In this document: in pieces, positions 6,104 to 11,449 of the stretch
Numbering within the stretch: position 1 is the stretch's first letter
Layout: each line of letters begins with the position of its first letter
Assembly: GCA_021798375.1 (NCBI GenBank)
Contig: JAJZHU010000046.1
Coordinates: forward strand, 1-11,449
Direction: 5' to 3'
Source: Pseudomonadota bacterium
GTDB taxonomy: Bacteria > Pseudomonadota > Alphaproteobacteria > Acetobacterales > Acetobacteraceae
DNA length: 11,449 nucleotides
Translations under genes and position numbers: made by a program
Notes under the pieces: model-generated
Told to the model about the DNA's origin: nothing
Databases searched by the model: none
Seen by the model: the letters and a program-made list of their open reading frames with translations, nothing else

Positions 6104-7140
6104 GCGTGGTAGCGATAGCGATGTACGCGCCCGGAGGAAAGGGCCCCGATGTCGCGGATCATCCGCAGCACCATGCCTTCGCGCAATCCACGGTCGGCCA
6201 CGATGATGTCTTCGGCGGGCCACAGACGGCGAATTGCTTCGAACACGGCGCAACCCGGTAACACGAAATCGATCCGTTCCGGCCCCACGCACGGGTGGGC
6301 GATCAGGCCTTCGCGCCCCAGATCGCGCAGATGTTGCATCGCCGCCAGGGCGTCGTCGTGGGTCAGCAGGTGGCCATCGACCAGCGGACGGCGGTAACGC
6401 GGCAGTTTCAGCGCGATGCCGGCGAGGGTGGTGACGGTGCCGCTGGTGCCCAGAAACCGCACCCCGCCCATGCGGATTTCGTGCGAGATGCAATAGACGC
6501 GCTCGAATTCTTCCAGTCGGCCCATCACGTCTTCGACCATCAATTCAAATCCGTCGGCGGTGAAAGCGGCGTCGCCCCAGCGTTCGGCCAAAGTGACCAC
6601 ACCCACCGGCAGCGAAACATAGCCGATCAGTTTCGGCGTTGACGCGGGGGCGAGGCGGACCCAGGCGAGTTCGGTGGAACCACCGCCGATATCGAACAGC
6701 AAGGCGCGTCTGCCGGCGTCGGCAAGCAAGGGTGAGCAGCTTTCCAGTGCCAGTTCGGCTTCCTCGCGGGTGGAAATGGTCTTGATTTCAAGCCCTGTTT
6801 CGTCGCGCACCCGATCGAGGAAGGCGGCGCCGTTGGATGCCCGGCGGCAGGCTTCGGTGGCCACCGCGCGCACGCCGCGCAATTGGCGGCGTTCGATCCG
6901 GTCGGCGCAGGCCTTGAGTGCTACCATGGCGCGATCCATCGCCGAGGGCGCGAGTTCGCCCGTGTGGTGCAAACCTTCGCCCAGGCGCACGATGCGGCTG
7001 TAGCTGTCGAGGACGCGGAAGCCGTCGCGGGTGGGGGCGCCGATCAGCAGGCGACAATTATTGGTGCCCAGATCGAGCGCGGCAAAAGCCGCGGATTGTG
7101 CCCGCGCCGTCTCGCCGTTGCTCCATCCCAACTCGCTCAT
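6100..7140 (-). CDS. Ppx/GppA-family phosphatase (exopolyphosphatase or pppGpp phosphohydrolase)
   Basis: A 346-aa member of the ASKHA-fold Ppx/GppA family, which hydrolyses the terminal phosphate of inorganic polyphosphate and/or converts pppGpp to ppGpp. Visible motifs are the first phosphate loop ALDLGTNNCRLL (21-32), ATEACRRASN (about 94-103) with the region that positions the catalytic base, STREEAEL (123-130), and the second phosphate loop FDIGGGSTEL (149-158). At about 346 aa it has only the two-lobed catalytic core and lacks the C-terminal HD-like domains of the 500-aa E. coli enzymes, as is common for short bacterial homologues. The frame runs upstream to 7371 through the antisense of a tRNA gene. 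The ATG at 7140 is the real start, since GGAGGG lies eight bases before it (7149-7154 on this strand). It overlaps rlmE by 4 bp. Whether polyphosphate or pppGpp is preferred cannot be told from the sequence. Confidence 0.93.
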   Translation of the reverse strand: MSELGWSNGETARAQSAAFAALDLGTNNCRLLIGAPTRDGFRVLDSYSRIVRLGEGLHHTGELAPSAMDRAMVALKACADRIERRQLRGVRAVATEACRRASNGAAFLDRVRDETGLEIKTISTREEAELALESCSPLLADAGRRALLFDIGGGSTELAWVRLAPASTPKLIGYVSLPVGVVTLAERWGDAAFTADGFELMVEDVMGRLEEFERVYCISHEIRMGGVRFLGTSGTVTTLAGIALKLPRYRRPLVDGHLLTHDDALAAMQHLRDLGREGLIAHPCVGPERIDFVLPGCAVFEAIRRLWPAEDIIVADRGLREGMVLRMIRDIGALSSGRVHRYRYHA

Positions 7141-7157
7141 CGGCTCAACCCTCCAAT

Positions 7158-7169
7158 CTTGTATACAAG
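7158..7169. promoter_or_regulatory. Perfect 12-bp palindrome upstream of ppx
   Basis: CTTGTATACAAG is self-complementary and lies just before the ppx ribosome site, in the spacer shared with the divergent tRNA-Gln. Its TATACA or TTGTAT on the minus strand could be part of the ppx -10; TTGCCC at 7187-7192 would be the -35 with an 18-bp spacer, a weak match. It may instead be an operator. Sites of the form TTGTATACAA are used by some GntR-family regulators, but no such gene is present here. Confidence 0.4.
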
Positions 7170-7216
7170 GCTGTTTCGGGGGCCTGGGGCAAGTATCTTC
7201 TGCGAAAATTTCTGCG

Positions 7217-7238
7217 GCCAGGTTGCCTGCCAGGTTGC
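7217..7238 (+). repeat. Short direct repeat, two copies of a 10-mer
   Basis: GCCAGGTTGC occurs at 7217-7226 and again at 7229-7238, a 12-bp period. The second copy overlaps the proposed -35 (TTGCGG) of the tRNA-Gln promoter. It could be a slippage product or an activator site; nothing else supports a function. Confidence 0.5.
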
Positions 7239-7262
7239 GGGGACGAAAATCGCATGTTAGAA
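7235..7262 (+). promoter_or_regulatory. Candidate promoter of tRNA-Gln
   Basis: TTGCGG (7235-7240) and TTAGAA (7257-7262) are 16 bp apart, with a TG just upstream of the second box. The transcript would start near 7269, about 28 nt before the mature 5' end of the tRNA. Both boxes are imperfect, so this is a best guess for the region rather than a clear site. Confidence 0.35.
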
Positions 7263-7296
7263 GCCGCTTCCCGTTGGCCCGATAGGGCTTTGCGTT

Positions 7297-7370
7297 TGGG
7301 GGATAGTTTAGCGGTAGAACTCCTGGCTCTGACCCGGGCAGCCTTGGTTCGAATCCAGGTCCCCCAGCCA
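7297..7370 (+). tRNA. tRNA-Gln, anticodon CTG (CUG), reads CAG
   Basis: A complete cloverleaf can be folded. The acceptor stem is TGGGGGA (7297-7303) with TCCCCCA (7360-7366), then G73 and an encoded CCA (7368-7370). The D-arm is GTTT/GAAC around AGCGGTA. The anticodon stem is CCTGG/CCGGG with one G-T pair, around the loop CTCTGAC whose centre is the anticodon CTG. The variable loop is short. The T-arm is CTTGG/CCAGG around TTCGAAT. The weak U1-A72 pair is a known glutamine identity feature. It is divergent from ppx and is followed by a GC hairpin at 7414-7434. A second tRNA-Gln with UUG anticodon must exist elsewhere or be made redundant by wobble. Confidence 0.97.
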
Positions 7371-7585
7371 CACAACCAGAAAACGTCGGAATGCCGCCAT
7401 TGGGCGTGCTCTGGATCGGCGTGGCCCGCCGATCGGTGCATGGCGGGGGGATCCCGGCCGCGTGCGTTTGGCGGTTGTCAAACTGGCCGTTTGGGGAGGC
7501 AACCTGTCTTCGGCCGCATCGGATCTTGAATCCGTGCCGGCGCGATCCAACATGGCATTGCGATCAATCTTTAAGGGAAAACGTC
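7371..7585 (+). other. 215-bp spacer between tRNA-Gln and the aldo/keto reductase
   Basis: This is the longest stretch without a gene in the window. It holds the hairpin at 7414-7434 and a cluster of GTTTG/CAAAC half-sites at 7466-7470, 7479-7483 and 7489-7493. The middle CAAAC can pair with either neighbour; the 7479-7493 pair has a 5-nt gap. A reading frame is open across most of it (from 7391) and runs into the reductase, but its translation does not resemble protein sequence. No convincing -35/-10 pair for the reductase was found, although TTGTCA at 7475-7480 could be a lone -35. Confidence 0.6.
7414..7434 (+). terminator. 8-bp perfect stem with 5-nt loop downstream of tRNA-Gln
   Basis: GATCGGCG (7414-7421) and CGCCGATC (7427-7434) pair perfectly around TGGCC. 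The hairpin sits 44 nt behind the tRNA 3' end and 152 nt before the next gene, the right place to end the tRNA transcript. There is no T-tract after it, so it may act with Rho or only as a 3' processing or stability element. Confidence 0.5.
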
Positions 7586-8638
7586 ATGAAATATAAGCAA
7601 CTCGGCCGCACGGGGATGTTTGTGTCGGAAATCTGCCTGGGTACCATGACGTTCGGCGGCAATCCCGATGCGCCGTTCTGGCAGGCGATCGGTTCGGTGG
7701 GCCAGGCCGACGCGGAAGCGATTGTGGCGCGGGCGTTGGCGGCCGGGGTGAATTTTATCGATACCGCCGATGTTTATTCGCTGGGATACTCCGAGCGGAT
7801 ATTGGGCCAGTCGCTTAAGAATCTGGGGGTTGCGCGCAAGGATGTGGTGATCGCCACCAAGGTGTTTGGCGATGTGGGGCCGGGTCCGAATGATCGCGGC
7901 GCTTCGCGCGGGCATATCATGGATTCGGTGCGTGGCAGTCTGGAGCGGTTGCAGACGGATCATATCGATCTTTATCAGATCCATGGCAACGATATCGTGA
8001 CCCCGATCGACGAAACCTTGCGGGCGCTCGACGATCTGATCAGCGAGGGGCTGGTGCGCTATGTGGGGGTTTCCAATTGGTCGGCGTGGAAGATCGCCAA
8101 GGCGTTGGGGATCAGCGAGCGTAAGAATTACGCCCGGTTCGAGACGTTGCAGGCCTATTATTCCATCGCCGGGCGCGATCTGGAACGCGAATTGGTGCCG
8201 ATGCTAAACGAAGAACGGATGGGGCTGATGGTGTGGTCGCCCTTGGCGGGCGGGTTGCTGTCGGGCAAGTTTGGCCCTGGCGCGCCGACGCCCGAAGGGG
8301 CACGCCGAGTCGATTTCGATTTCCCGCCGGTCGATAAGGACCGCGCATGGGCCTGTGTTGCGGTGATGCGCGAGATTGCGGCGGCACATGGGGTGACGGT
8401 GGCGCAGGTGGCGTTGGCGTGGCTGCTCGCCAAGAAGCATGTGATGAGTGTGATCATCGGCGCCAAAACCCTGGCGCAGCTCGATGACAATCTGGCGGCA
8501 ACCACGGTTGTTCTGACGGCCGAGGATCAGGCCAAACTGGATGCGGTGAGCGTGTTGGCGGGTGAATACCCGGGTTGGATGTTGGAGCGGATGGCAATGA
8601 CGCGCATTCCGGCGGATTTCGTGCCGGTGAAGGCGTAA
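7586..8638 (+). CDS. Aldo/keto reductase (AKR superfamily, TIM barrel, NADPH-dependent)
   Basis: A 350-aa AKR that reduces aldehydes or ketones to alcohols in the cytoplasm. The catalytic tetrad is complete: D59 (NFIDTADVY), Y64, K92 (IATKVFG) and H133 (LYQIHGND). The barrel motifs RYVGVSNWSAW and MVWSPLAGGLLSGKF follow, and VIIGAKTLAQLDDNLAA near the C-terminus is the loop that grips the NADPH phosphate. The length and the 12-residue insert after GTMTFGG (DAPFWQAIGSVG) fit the bacterial YajO/Tas-like branch rather than the 280-aa DkgA type. The ATG at 7586 is chosen over an open frame back to 7391, because AAGGGAAA lies just upstream and KYKQLGRTG is the usual AKR beginning. It stands alone on the plus strand and converges on dadA, 11 bp away. 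The substrate is not predictable. Confidence 0.95.
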   Translation: MKYKQLGRTGMFVSEICLGTMTFGGNPDAPFWQAIGSVGQADAEAIVARALAAGVNFIDTADVYSLGYSERILGQSLKNLGVARKDVVIATKVFGDVGPGPNDRGASRGHIMDSVRGSLERLQTDHIDLYQIHGNDIVTPIDETLRALDDLISEGLVRYVGVSNWSAWKIAKALGISERKNYARFETLQAYYSIAGRDLERELVPMLNEERMGLMVWSPLAGGLLSGKFGPGAPTPEGARRVDFDFPPVDKDRAWACVAVMREIAAAHGVTVAQVALAWLLAKKHVMSVIIGAKTLAQLDDNLAATTVVLTAEDQAKLDAVSVLAGEYPGWMLERMAMTRIPADFVPVKA

Positions 8639-8649
8639 CTCGCGCTTTT

Positions 8650-9906
8650 CTATCGTAAAAACGGGAACGGGATCGGCGGTTTTTCGCCCGCCATCAGTTC
8701 GGCCAGGGCCCGTGCGCTGCCGCACGCATGGGTCCAGCCGAGCGTGCCGTGGCCGGTGTTGAGATGCAGATTACCAAGCCGGCTGCGGCCGATCAACGGC
8801 ACATTGGCGGGAGTGGCCGGGCGCAAACCGGTCCAGGCGCGGGCCTTGGCGGGATCGCCGACGCCGGGGAAATACTGCATGCAGCGCGCCAGAATGGCGG
8901 CCACCCGCACGGGGTTGAGGTGTTTGTCATAGCCGGCCAACTCGGCGGTGCCGGCGGCGCGCACATAGCCGCCCAGACGGGAAAAGACGATCTTTTGCGC
9001 CTCGTCGGTGATGCTGGCCTGTGCCGCGCGCGATTCGTCCTCGATGGGCAGGGTGATCGAATAGCCCTTGGCCGGGTAAATCGGCAGGTTGATCCCCAAG
9101 GGCAACATCAAGCCGCGCGATTGCGGCCCCAGCGACACCACATAATCATCGGCGGCAAGCCGTTCATAGCCGCCTTCTTCATCGCGCAGCCATACGCCGG
9201 TGACGTGGGTTTGATCGGTCTCAAGCCGGTCGATTTCGGCGCCCAGGCGGAATATCACCCCGGCTTGCCGGGCGGCCTGGGTCAGACCTCGGGTGAATAA
9301 TTTGGCGTCGCCCGAGAAATCCTGTTCGGCCCAGGTGCCGCCGAGGATGGAAATTTGGCTGTGGCGCAGCGCGGGTTCGATGGCACGGGCTTCTTCGGGG
9401 CCGACCATCCGTACTTCGCAGCCGTTGGCCTGCATCAATCGCACCGCGTGGGCGGCCGATTTCAGGCCGCTGGCGGTGGAGCAGATTTGCAGAATGCCCC
9501 GCATCGCGCGGGCGTATTCCAAGCCCAATTGGCCGGAAAGTTCGATCAGCGAGCTGCGCGAATAAAGCCCCAGCGCCACGTTTGCCGCCGTGTTGCGGGC
9601 GGAGCGGTGGGGAAGGCATTCATGCAGGAATTGCAGGCACCAGGCCCATTGGGCGGTGTCCCAGTGGGGACGGAACAACAGCGGCGCATCGGCGCGCAGC
9701 AGCCAGGGCAGGATCTTTAGCGGCGCTCCCGGTTGTGCCCAGGGCTCGGCGTGGCTGACCGAAATTTGGCCGCCATTGGCATAGGATGTTTCCGAGGCGG
9801 GCAGGGGCCTGCGCTCGATCACGGTGACGTCGAAGCCTTTTTGGCGCAGGTACCAGGCGGTGGCGACTCCCACCACGCCGGCTCCCAGCACGATCACATG
9901 CCGCAT
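8650..9906 (-). CDS. dadA: D-amino-acid dehydrogenase small subunit, FAD-dependent
   Basis: A 418-aa flavoprotein closely patterned on E. coli DadA (432 aa). That enzyme oxidises D-alanine and other D-amino acids to 2-oxo acids and ammonia at the inner face of the membrane, passing electrons to the respiratory chain. Landmarks are the FAD motif VLGAGVVGVATAWYL (G8, G10, G13) with E31 at the ribose, SYANGGQIS, YPAKGYSITLPI, and the C-terminal signature WTGLRPATPANVPLIGR followed by LNTGHGTLGWTHACGS. The frame extends to a TTG at 9951, but MRHVIVLGAG at 9906 matches the family start; the ribosome site there is only moderate (GGGGA 11 bases, CGGA 5 bases upstream). It is divergent from mazG. No alanine racemase gene (dadX) is next to it, unlike the enterobacterial dadAX operon. 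Glycine or proline oxidase is a less likely reading, given the C-terminal match. Confidence 0.94.
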   Translation of the reverse strand: MRHVIVLGAGVVGVATAWYLRQKGFDVTVIERRPLPASETSYANGGQISVSHAEPWAQPGAPLKILPWLLRADAPLLFRPHWDTAQWAWCLQFLHECLPHRSARNTAANVALGLYSRSSLIELSGQLGLEYARAMRGILQICSTASGLKSAAHAVRLMQANGCEVRMVGPEEARAIEPALRHSQISILGGTWAEQDFSGDAKLFTRGLTQAARQAGVIFRLGAEIDRLETDQTHVTGVWLRDEEGGYERLAADDYVVSLGPQSRGLMLPLGINLPIYPAKGYSITLPIEDESRAAQASITDEAQKIVFSRLGGYVRAAGTAELAGYDKHLNPVRVAAILARCMQYFPGVGDPAKARAWTGLRPATPANVPLIGRSRLGNLHLNTGHGTLGWTHACGSARALAELMAGEKPPIPFPFLR

Positions 9907-9951
9907 TTCAATCCGAGTCCCCAAAAACAGCCACGTATGTTGTCTCGCCAA

Positions 9952-9981
9952 TCGACGGCAAGCGCAACTACTTGCTACAAT
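9952..9981 (+). promoter_or_regulatory. Extended -10 promoter of mazG
   Basis: TGCTACAAT (9973-9981) is an extended -10: TG, one base, then TACAAT. An imperfect -35 (TCGACG, 9952-9957) lies 18 bp upstream. The expected start of transcription is 9987-9989, on the mazG ATG itself. This leaves no untranslated leader and fits the absence of a properly spaced ribosome site (only CAGG, three to four bases from the ATG). Confidence 0.5.
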
Positions 9982-9986
9982 CAGGC

Positions 9987-10796
9987 ATGACCCAGATTCC
10001 CGATGACCCGCTTCCCCGTCTGCTTGCCATCATGGCCCGGCTGCGTGCGCCCCAGGGCGGGTGCCCATGGGATTTGGCGCAGAATTACGCCACCATCGCG
10101 CCTTATACGATCGAGGAGGCCTATGAAGTGGCCGATGCGATCGCCCGCGAGGATTATGCGGCATTGCCCGATGAATTGGGCGATCTGCTGTTGCAGGTGG
10201 TCTATCATGCGCGCATGGCCGAGGAAGAGGGGCGTTTTGGCTTTGACGACGTGGCCCGGGCGATCGGCGACAAAATGATTCGCCGTCATCCGCATGTGTT
10301 TGGCGACGAGGAACAACGCAGCGCCGCCGCGCAGACGATCGCCTGGGAGGCGCAAAAATCCCGCGAGCGTGCCGCCCGTGCCGAACATGGGGTGTTGGCG
10401 GGCGTGCCGGTGGGGATGCCGGCGTTGACGCGCGCCTATAAGCTTACCGCGCGCGCGGCGCGGGTGGGGTTCGATTGGGTCAATGCCGAGCAGGTGTTGG
10501 ACAAATTGGCCGAGGAAACAGCGGAATTGCGGGCGGAATTGCCGCGGGCCGACCCGGAACGTCTGGCCGACGAGTTGGGCGACATGCTGTTTGTAATGGC
10601 CAATCTGGCGCGCAAGCTGAAATTGGACCCCGAAGCTGTGCTGCGGCAGGCCAATGATAAATTTGCCCGGCGTTTCGGCGGGGTTGAGGCGTTGTTGGCC
10701 GCGGAAGGCCGCACGCCGGCCGAATCGAGTCTCGACGAGATGGAAGCGGCGTGGCAGCAGGTGAAAATTCAGGAACGGCAAGCTCCTGGAAAATAG
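9987..10796 (+). CDS. mazG: Nucleoside triphosphate pyrophosphohydrolase MazG
   Basis: A 269-aa protein with two MazG domains, as in E. coli MazG (263 aa). It hydrolyses (d)NTPs to NMP and pyrophosphate, cleaning the nucleotide pool and influencing ppGpp levels in starvation. The N-terminal domain starts with GGCPWDLAQNYATI (24-37), then the Mg-binding EExxE (E43, E44, E47) and ELGD (E63, D66). The C-terminal domain repeats this with EETAE (E176, E177, E180) and DELGDMLF (E196, D199). The region between them contains KMIRRHPHVFGD (97-108), a MazG signature. An alternative TTG at 9972 is open in frame, but the ATG gives the family N-terminus. It is divergent from dadA (80-bp spacer) and converges on mscL with a 6-bp gap and no visible terminator. 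Confidence 0.96.
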   Translation: MTQIPDDPLPRLLAIMARLRAPQGGCPWDLAQNYATIAPYTIEEAYEVADAIAREDYAALPDELGDLLLQVVYHARMAEEEGRFGFDDVARAIGDKMIRRHPHVFGDEEQRSAAAQTIAWEAQKSRERAARAEHGVLAGVPVGMPALTRAYKLTARAARVGFDWVNAEQVLDKLAEETAELRAELPRADPERLADELGDMLFVMANLARKLKLDPEAVLRQANDKFARRFGGVEALLAAEGRTPAESSLDEMEAAWQQVKIQERQAPGK

Positions 10797-10802
10797 GTGT
10801 TG

Positions 10803-11249
10803 TTATTCCGGCTTGTTTTTCAGCAGGTCGCGGATTTCGGTCAGCAAGACCTCGGTATGGGTGGGGGCGGCGGCAACCACATTGTGGATGCGCAGGCGGG
10901 TCAGCAGCTTGATCACCCAGAAAATGGCGAAGGCCACGATCAGGAAATTTATCACCTCGTTGAGGAATATGCCGAAATTGACGGTGACGGCACCCGCCGC
11001 CTTGGCCGCGGCCAGGGTTGGTGCGTGCGGACCCTTGAGGGTGACGAACAGGTTGGTGAAATCGACCCCGCCAACCAGCAGGCCGATCACGGGAGTGAAA
11101 ATATCCTTTACCAGGCTGCCGACGATGCCGGTGAACGCGGCGCCGATGATGATGCCGACCGCAAGATCGACCACGCTGCCGCGCAGAATAAACGCGCGAA
11201 ATTCCGATACCCAACCGGGTGTTGGCAGTTTCGGTAATGCGGACGACAT
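10803..11249 (-). CDS. mscL: Large-conductance mechanosensitive channel MscL
   Basis: A 148-aa inner-membrane channel that opens under membrane tension to release solutes during hypo-osmotic shock, working as a homopentamer. EFRAFILRGSVVDLAVGIIIGAAF (residues 16-39; named here by its RGxVVDLAVG core) is the amphipathic N-terminus plus pore-lining TM1 (about 27-58). PVIGLLVGGVDF leads into a periplasmic loop (about 62-91) that is Ala-rich and slightly longer than in E. coli. NFGIFLNEVINFLIVAFAIF (92-111) is TM2, followed by basic residues. The C-terminal TEVLLTEIRDLLKNK is the bundle helix. AAGGAGA six bases before the ATG at 11249 decides the start over an in-frame ATG at 11282. It may be co-transcribed with the CBS-domain gene 77 bp upstream or have its own promoter in that gap. 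Confidence 0.97.
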   Translation of the reverse strand: MSSALPKLPTPGWVSEFRAFILRGSVVDLAVGIIIGAAFTGIVGSLVKDIFTPVIGLLVGGVDFTNLFVTLKGPHAPTLAAAKAAGAVTVNFGIFLNEVINFLIVAFAIFWVIKLLTRLRIHNVVAAAPTHTEVLLTEIRDLLKNKPE

Positions 11250-11288
11250 GTCTTCTCCTTGGCCATTCTGTTGATCGAGCAAGCAGGT

Positions 11289-11313
11289 CCGCCCGCGTGG
11301 CGCAAGCGGGCGG
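11289..11313. terminator. 8-bp GC-only stem between the CBS-domain gene and mscL
   Basis: CCGCCCGC (11289-11296) and GCGGGCGG (11306-11313) pair perfectly with a 9-nt loop. It lies 13 bp past the CBS-gene stop and 39 bp before the mscL ATG on the minus strand. There is no T-tract, so it is either a weak terminator or attenuator separating the two genes, or a stability hairpin in a shared mRNA. Confidence 0.45.
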
Positions 11314-11326
11314 CGCCTTGCCTATG

Positions 11327-11449
11327 CTAATGGCCTACCACATAGGCCTTGAGGCTATCAACTTCGATGGTCTGGTCTTCGATCACCCGTTTCACCACGT
11401 CGCCGATGCTGACGATGCCCACCAGTTCGCCGCGGTCCATCACGGGCAA
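11327..11449 (-). CDS. CBS-domain protein, C-terminal 40 residues (5' part beyond window)
   Basis: The minus-strand frame is open from the right edge to the TAG at 11327-11329. The 40 visible residues, beginning LPVMDRGELVGIVSIGDVVK, are the end of a CBS domain: strand, Gly-rich turn, the GIVSIGD strand-helix motif, and a terminal helix (VIEDQTIEVDSLKAYVVGH). Alphaproteobacteria carry short stand-alone proteins of two CBS domains (about 140 aa) with this kind of ending; such domains bind adenine nucleotides. A longer protein with C-terminal CBS domains cannot be excluded. It lies upstream of mscL in the same direction. Confidence 0.85.
   Translation of the reverse strand: MPVMDRGELVGIVSIGDVVKRVIEDQTIEVDSLKAYVVGH

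Noticed and set aside
6104..6493. 130-residue N-terminal extension of rlmE
   Set aside because: It overlaps ppx on the same strand in another frame and is Arg/Pro-rich with no domain; RlmE is complete from 6103.
7141..7371. N-terminal extension of the Ppx/GppA frame and similar Arg/Pro-rich minus-strand peptides over 7145-7553
   Set aside because: Their sequences (for example the GGPGFEP and DLDSNQG types) are the familiar antisense translation of a tRNA gene, here tRNA-Gln at 7297-7370. A good ribosome site places the real start at 7140.
7391..7585. 65-residue extension of the aldo/keto reductase
   Set aside because: The AKR fold begins at MKYKQLGRTG, and a clear Shine-Dalgarno precedes the ATG at 7586.
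9981..10781. 266-codon open frame on the minus strand opposite mazG
   Set aside because: It lies entirely antisense to a well-matched mazG, is His/Arg/Gln-rich without any domain pattern, and is explained by high third-position GC.
1..11449. CRISPR array, insertion sequence, prophage or integrative element, including integration at tRNA-Gln
   Set aside because: No regularly spaced repeats, transposase or integrase pattern, or repeat of the tRNA 3' end was seen in the window.

Overview
This 11.4-kb window looks like the chromosome of a high-GC alphaproteobacterium. Supporting points are the roughly 65% GC of most genes, the ppx-rlmE gene order, a tRNA-Gln(CUG) with encoded CCA, and a DadA/MazG/MscL set with alphaproteobacterial-style sequences. 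Rhodospirillales is a reasonable but unproven guess. Most genes are housekeeping or general metabolism, and no mobile element, CRISPR array or phage gene was seen.

Left part (1-2910): the tail of a PIN-domain (VapC-like) protein runs in from the left edge. It converges on a PLP-dependent group II decarboxylase of the aromatic-L-amino-acid decarboxylase type (minus strand). The decarboxylase is divergent from a 6-phosphogluconate/3-hydroxyisobutyrate-dehydrogenase-like oxidoreductase with a DUF1932-type C-terminus (plus strand). The 169-bp divergent spacer carries a perfect 12-bp palindrome.

Middle (2911-5400): a compact three-gene minus-strand operon encodes an unrecognised 228-aa Cys/His-rich protein, then a QorB/NmrA-like NAD(P)-binding protein, then a classical SDR dehydrogenase. 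The gaps are 12 and 27 bp. The first two genes are visibly poorer in GC (about 42-58% in sampled lines) than their neighbours. The operon has the clearest promoter of the window: a perfect TTGACA -35, and a TACAAT -10 inside a perfect 14-bp palindrome, which suggests repressor control. This is the best candidate for an undescribed catabolic or redox module.

Right-middle (5420-8638): ppx/gppA (phosphatase of polyphosphate or pppGpp) and rlmE (23S rRNA 2'-O-methyltransferase) overlap by ATGA on the minus strand. Divergent to them lie tRNA-Gln(CUG), a strong GC hairpin behind it, and an aldo/keto reductase.

Right end (8650-11449): dadA (D-amino-acid dehydrogenase, minus) is divergent from mazG (NTP pyrophosphohydrolase, plus). 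mazG has an extended -10 so close to its ATG that its mRNA may be leaderless. It converges on mscL (minus), and upstream of mscL is the C-terminus of a CBS-domain protein cut by the right edge. The longest stretch without a gene is 215 bp (7371-7585).
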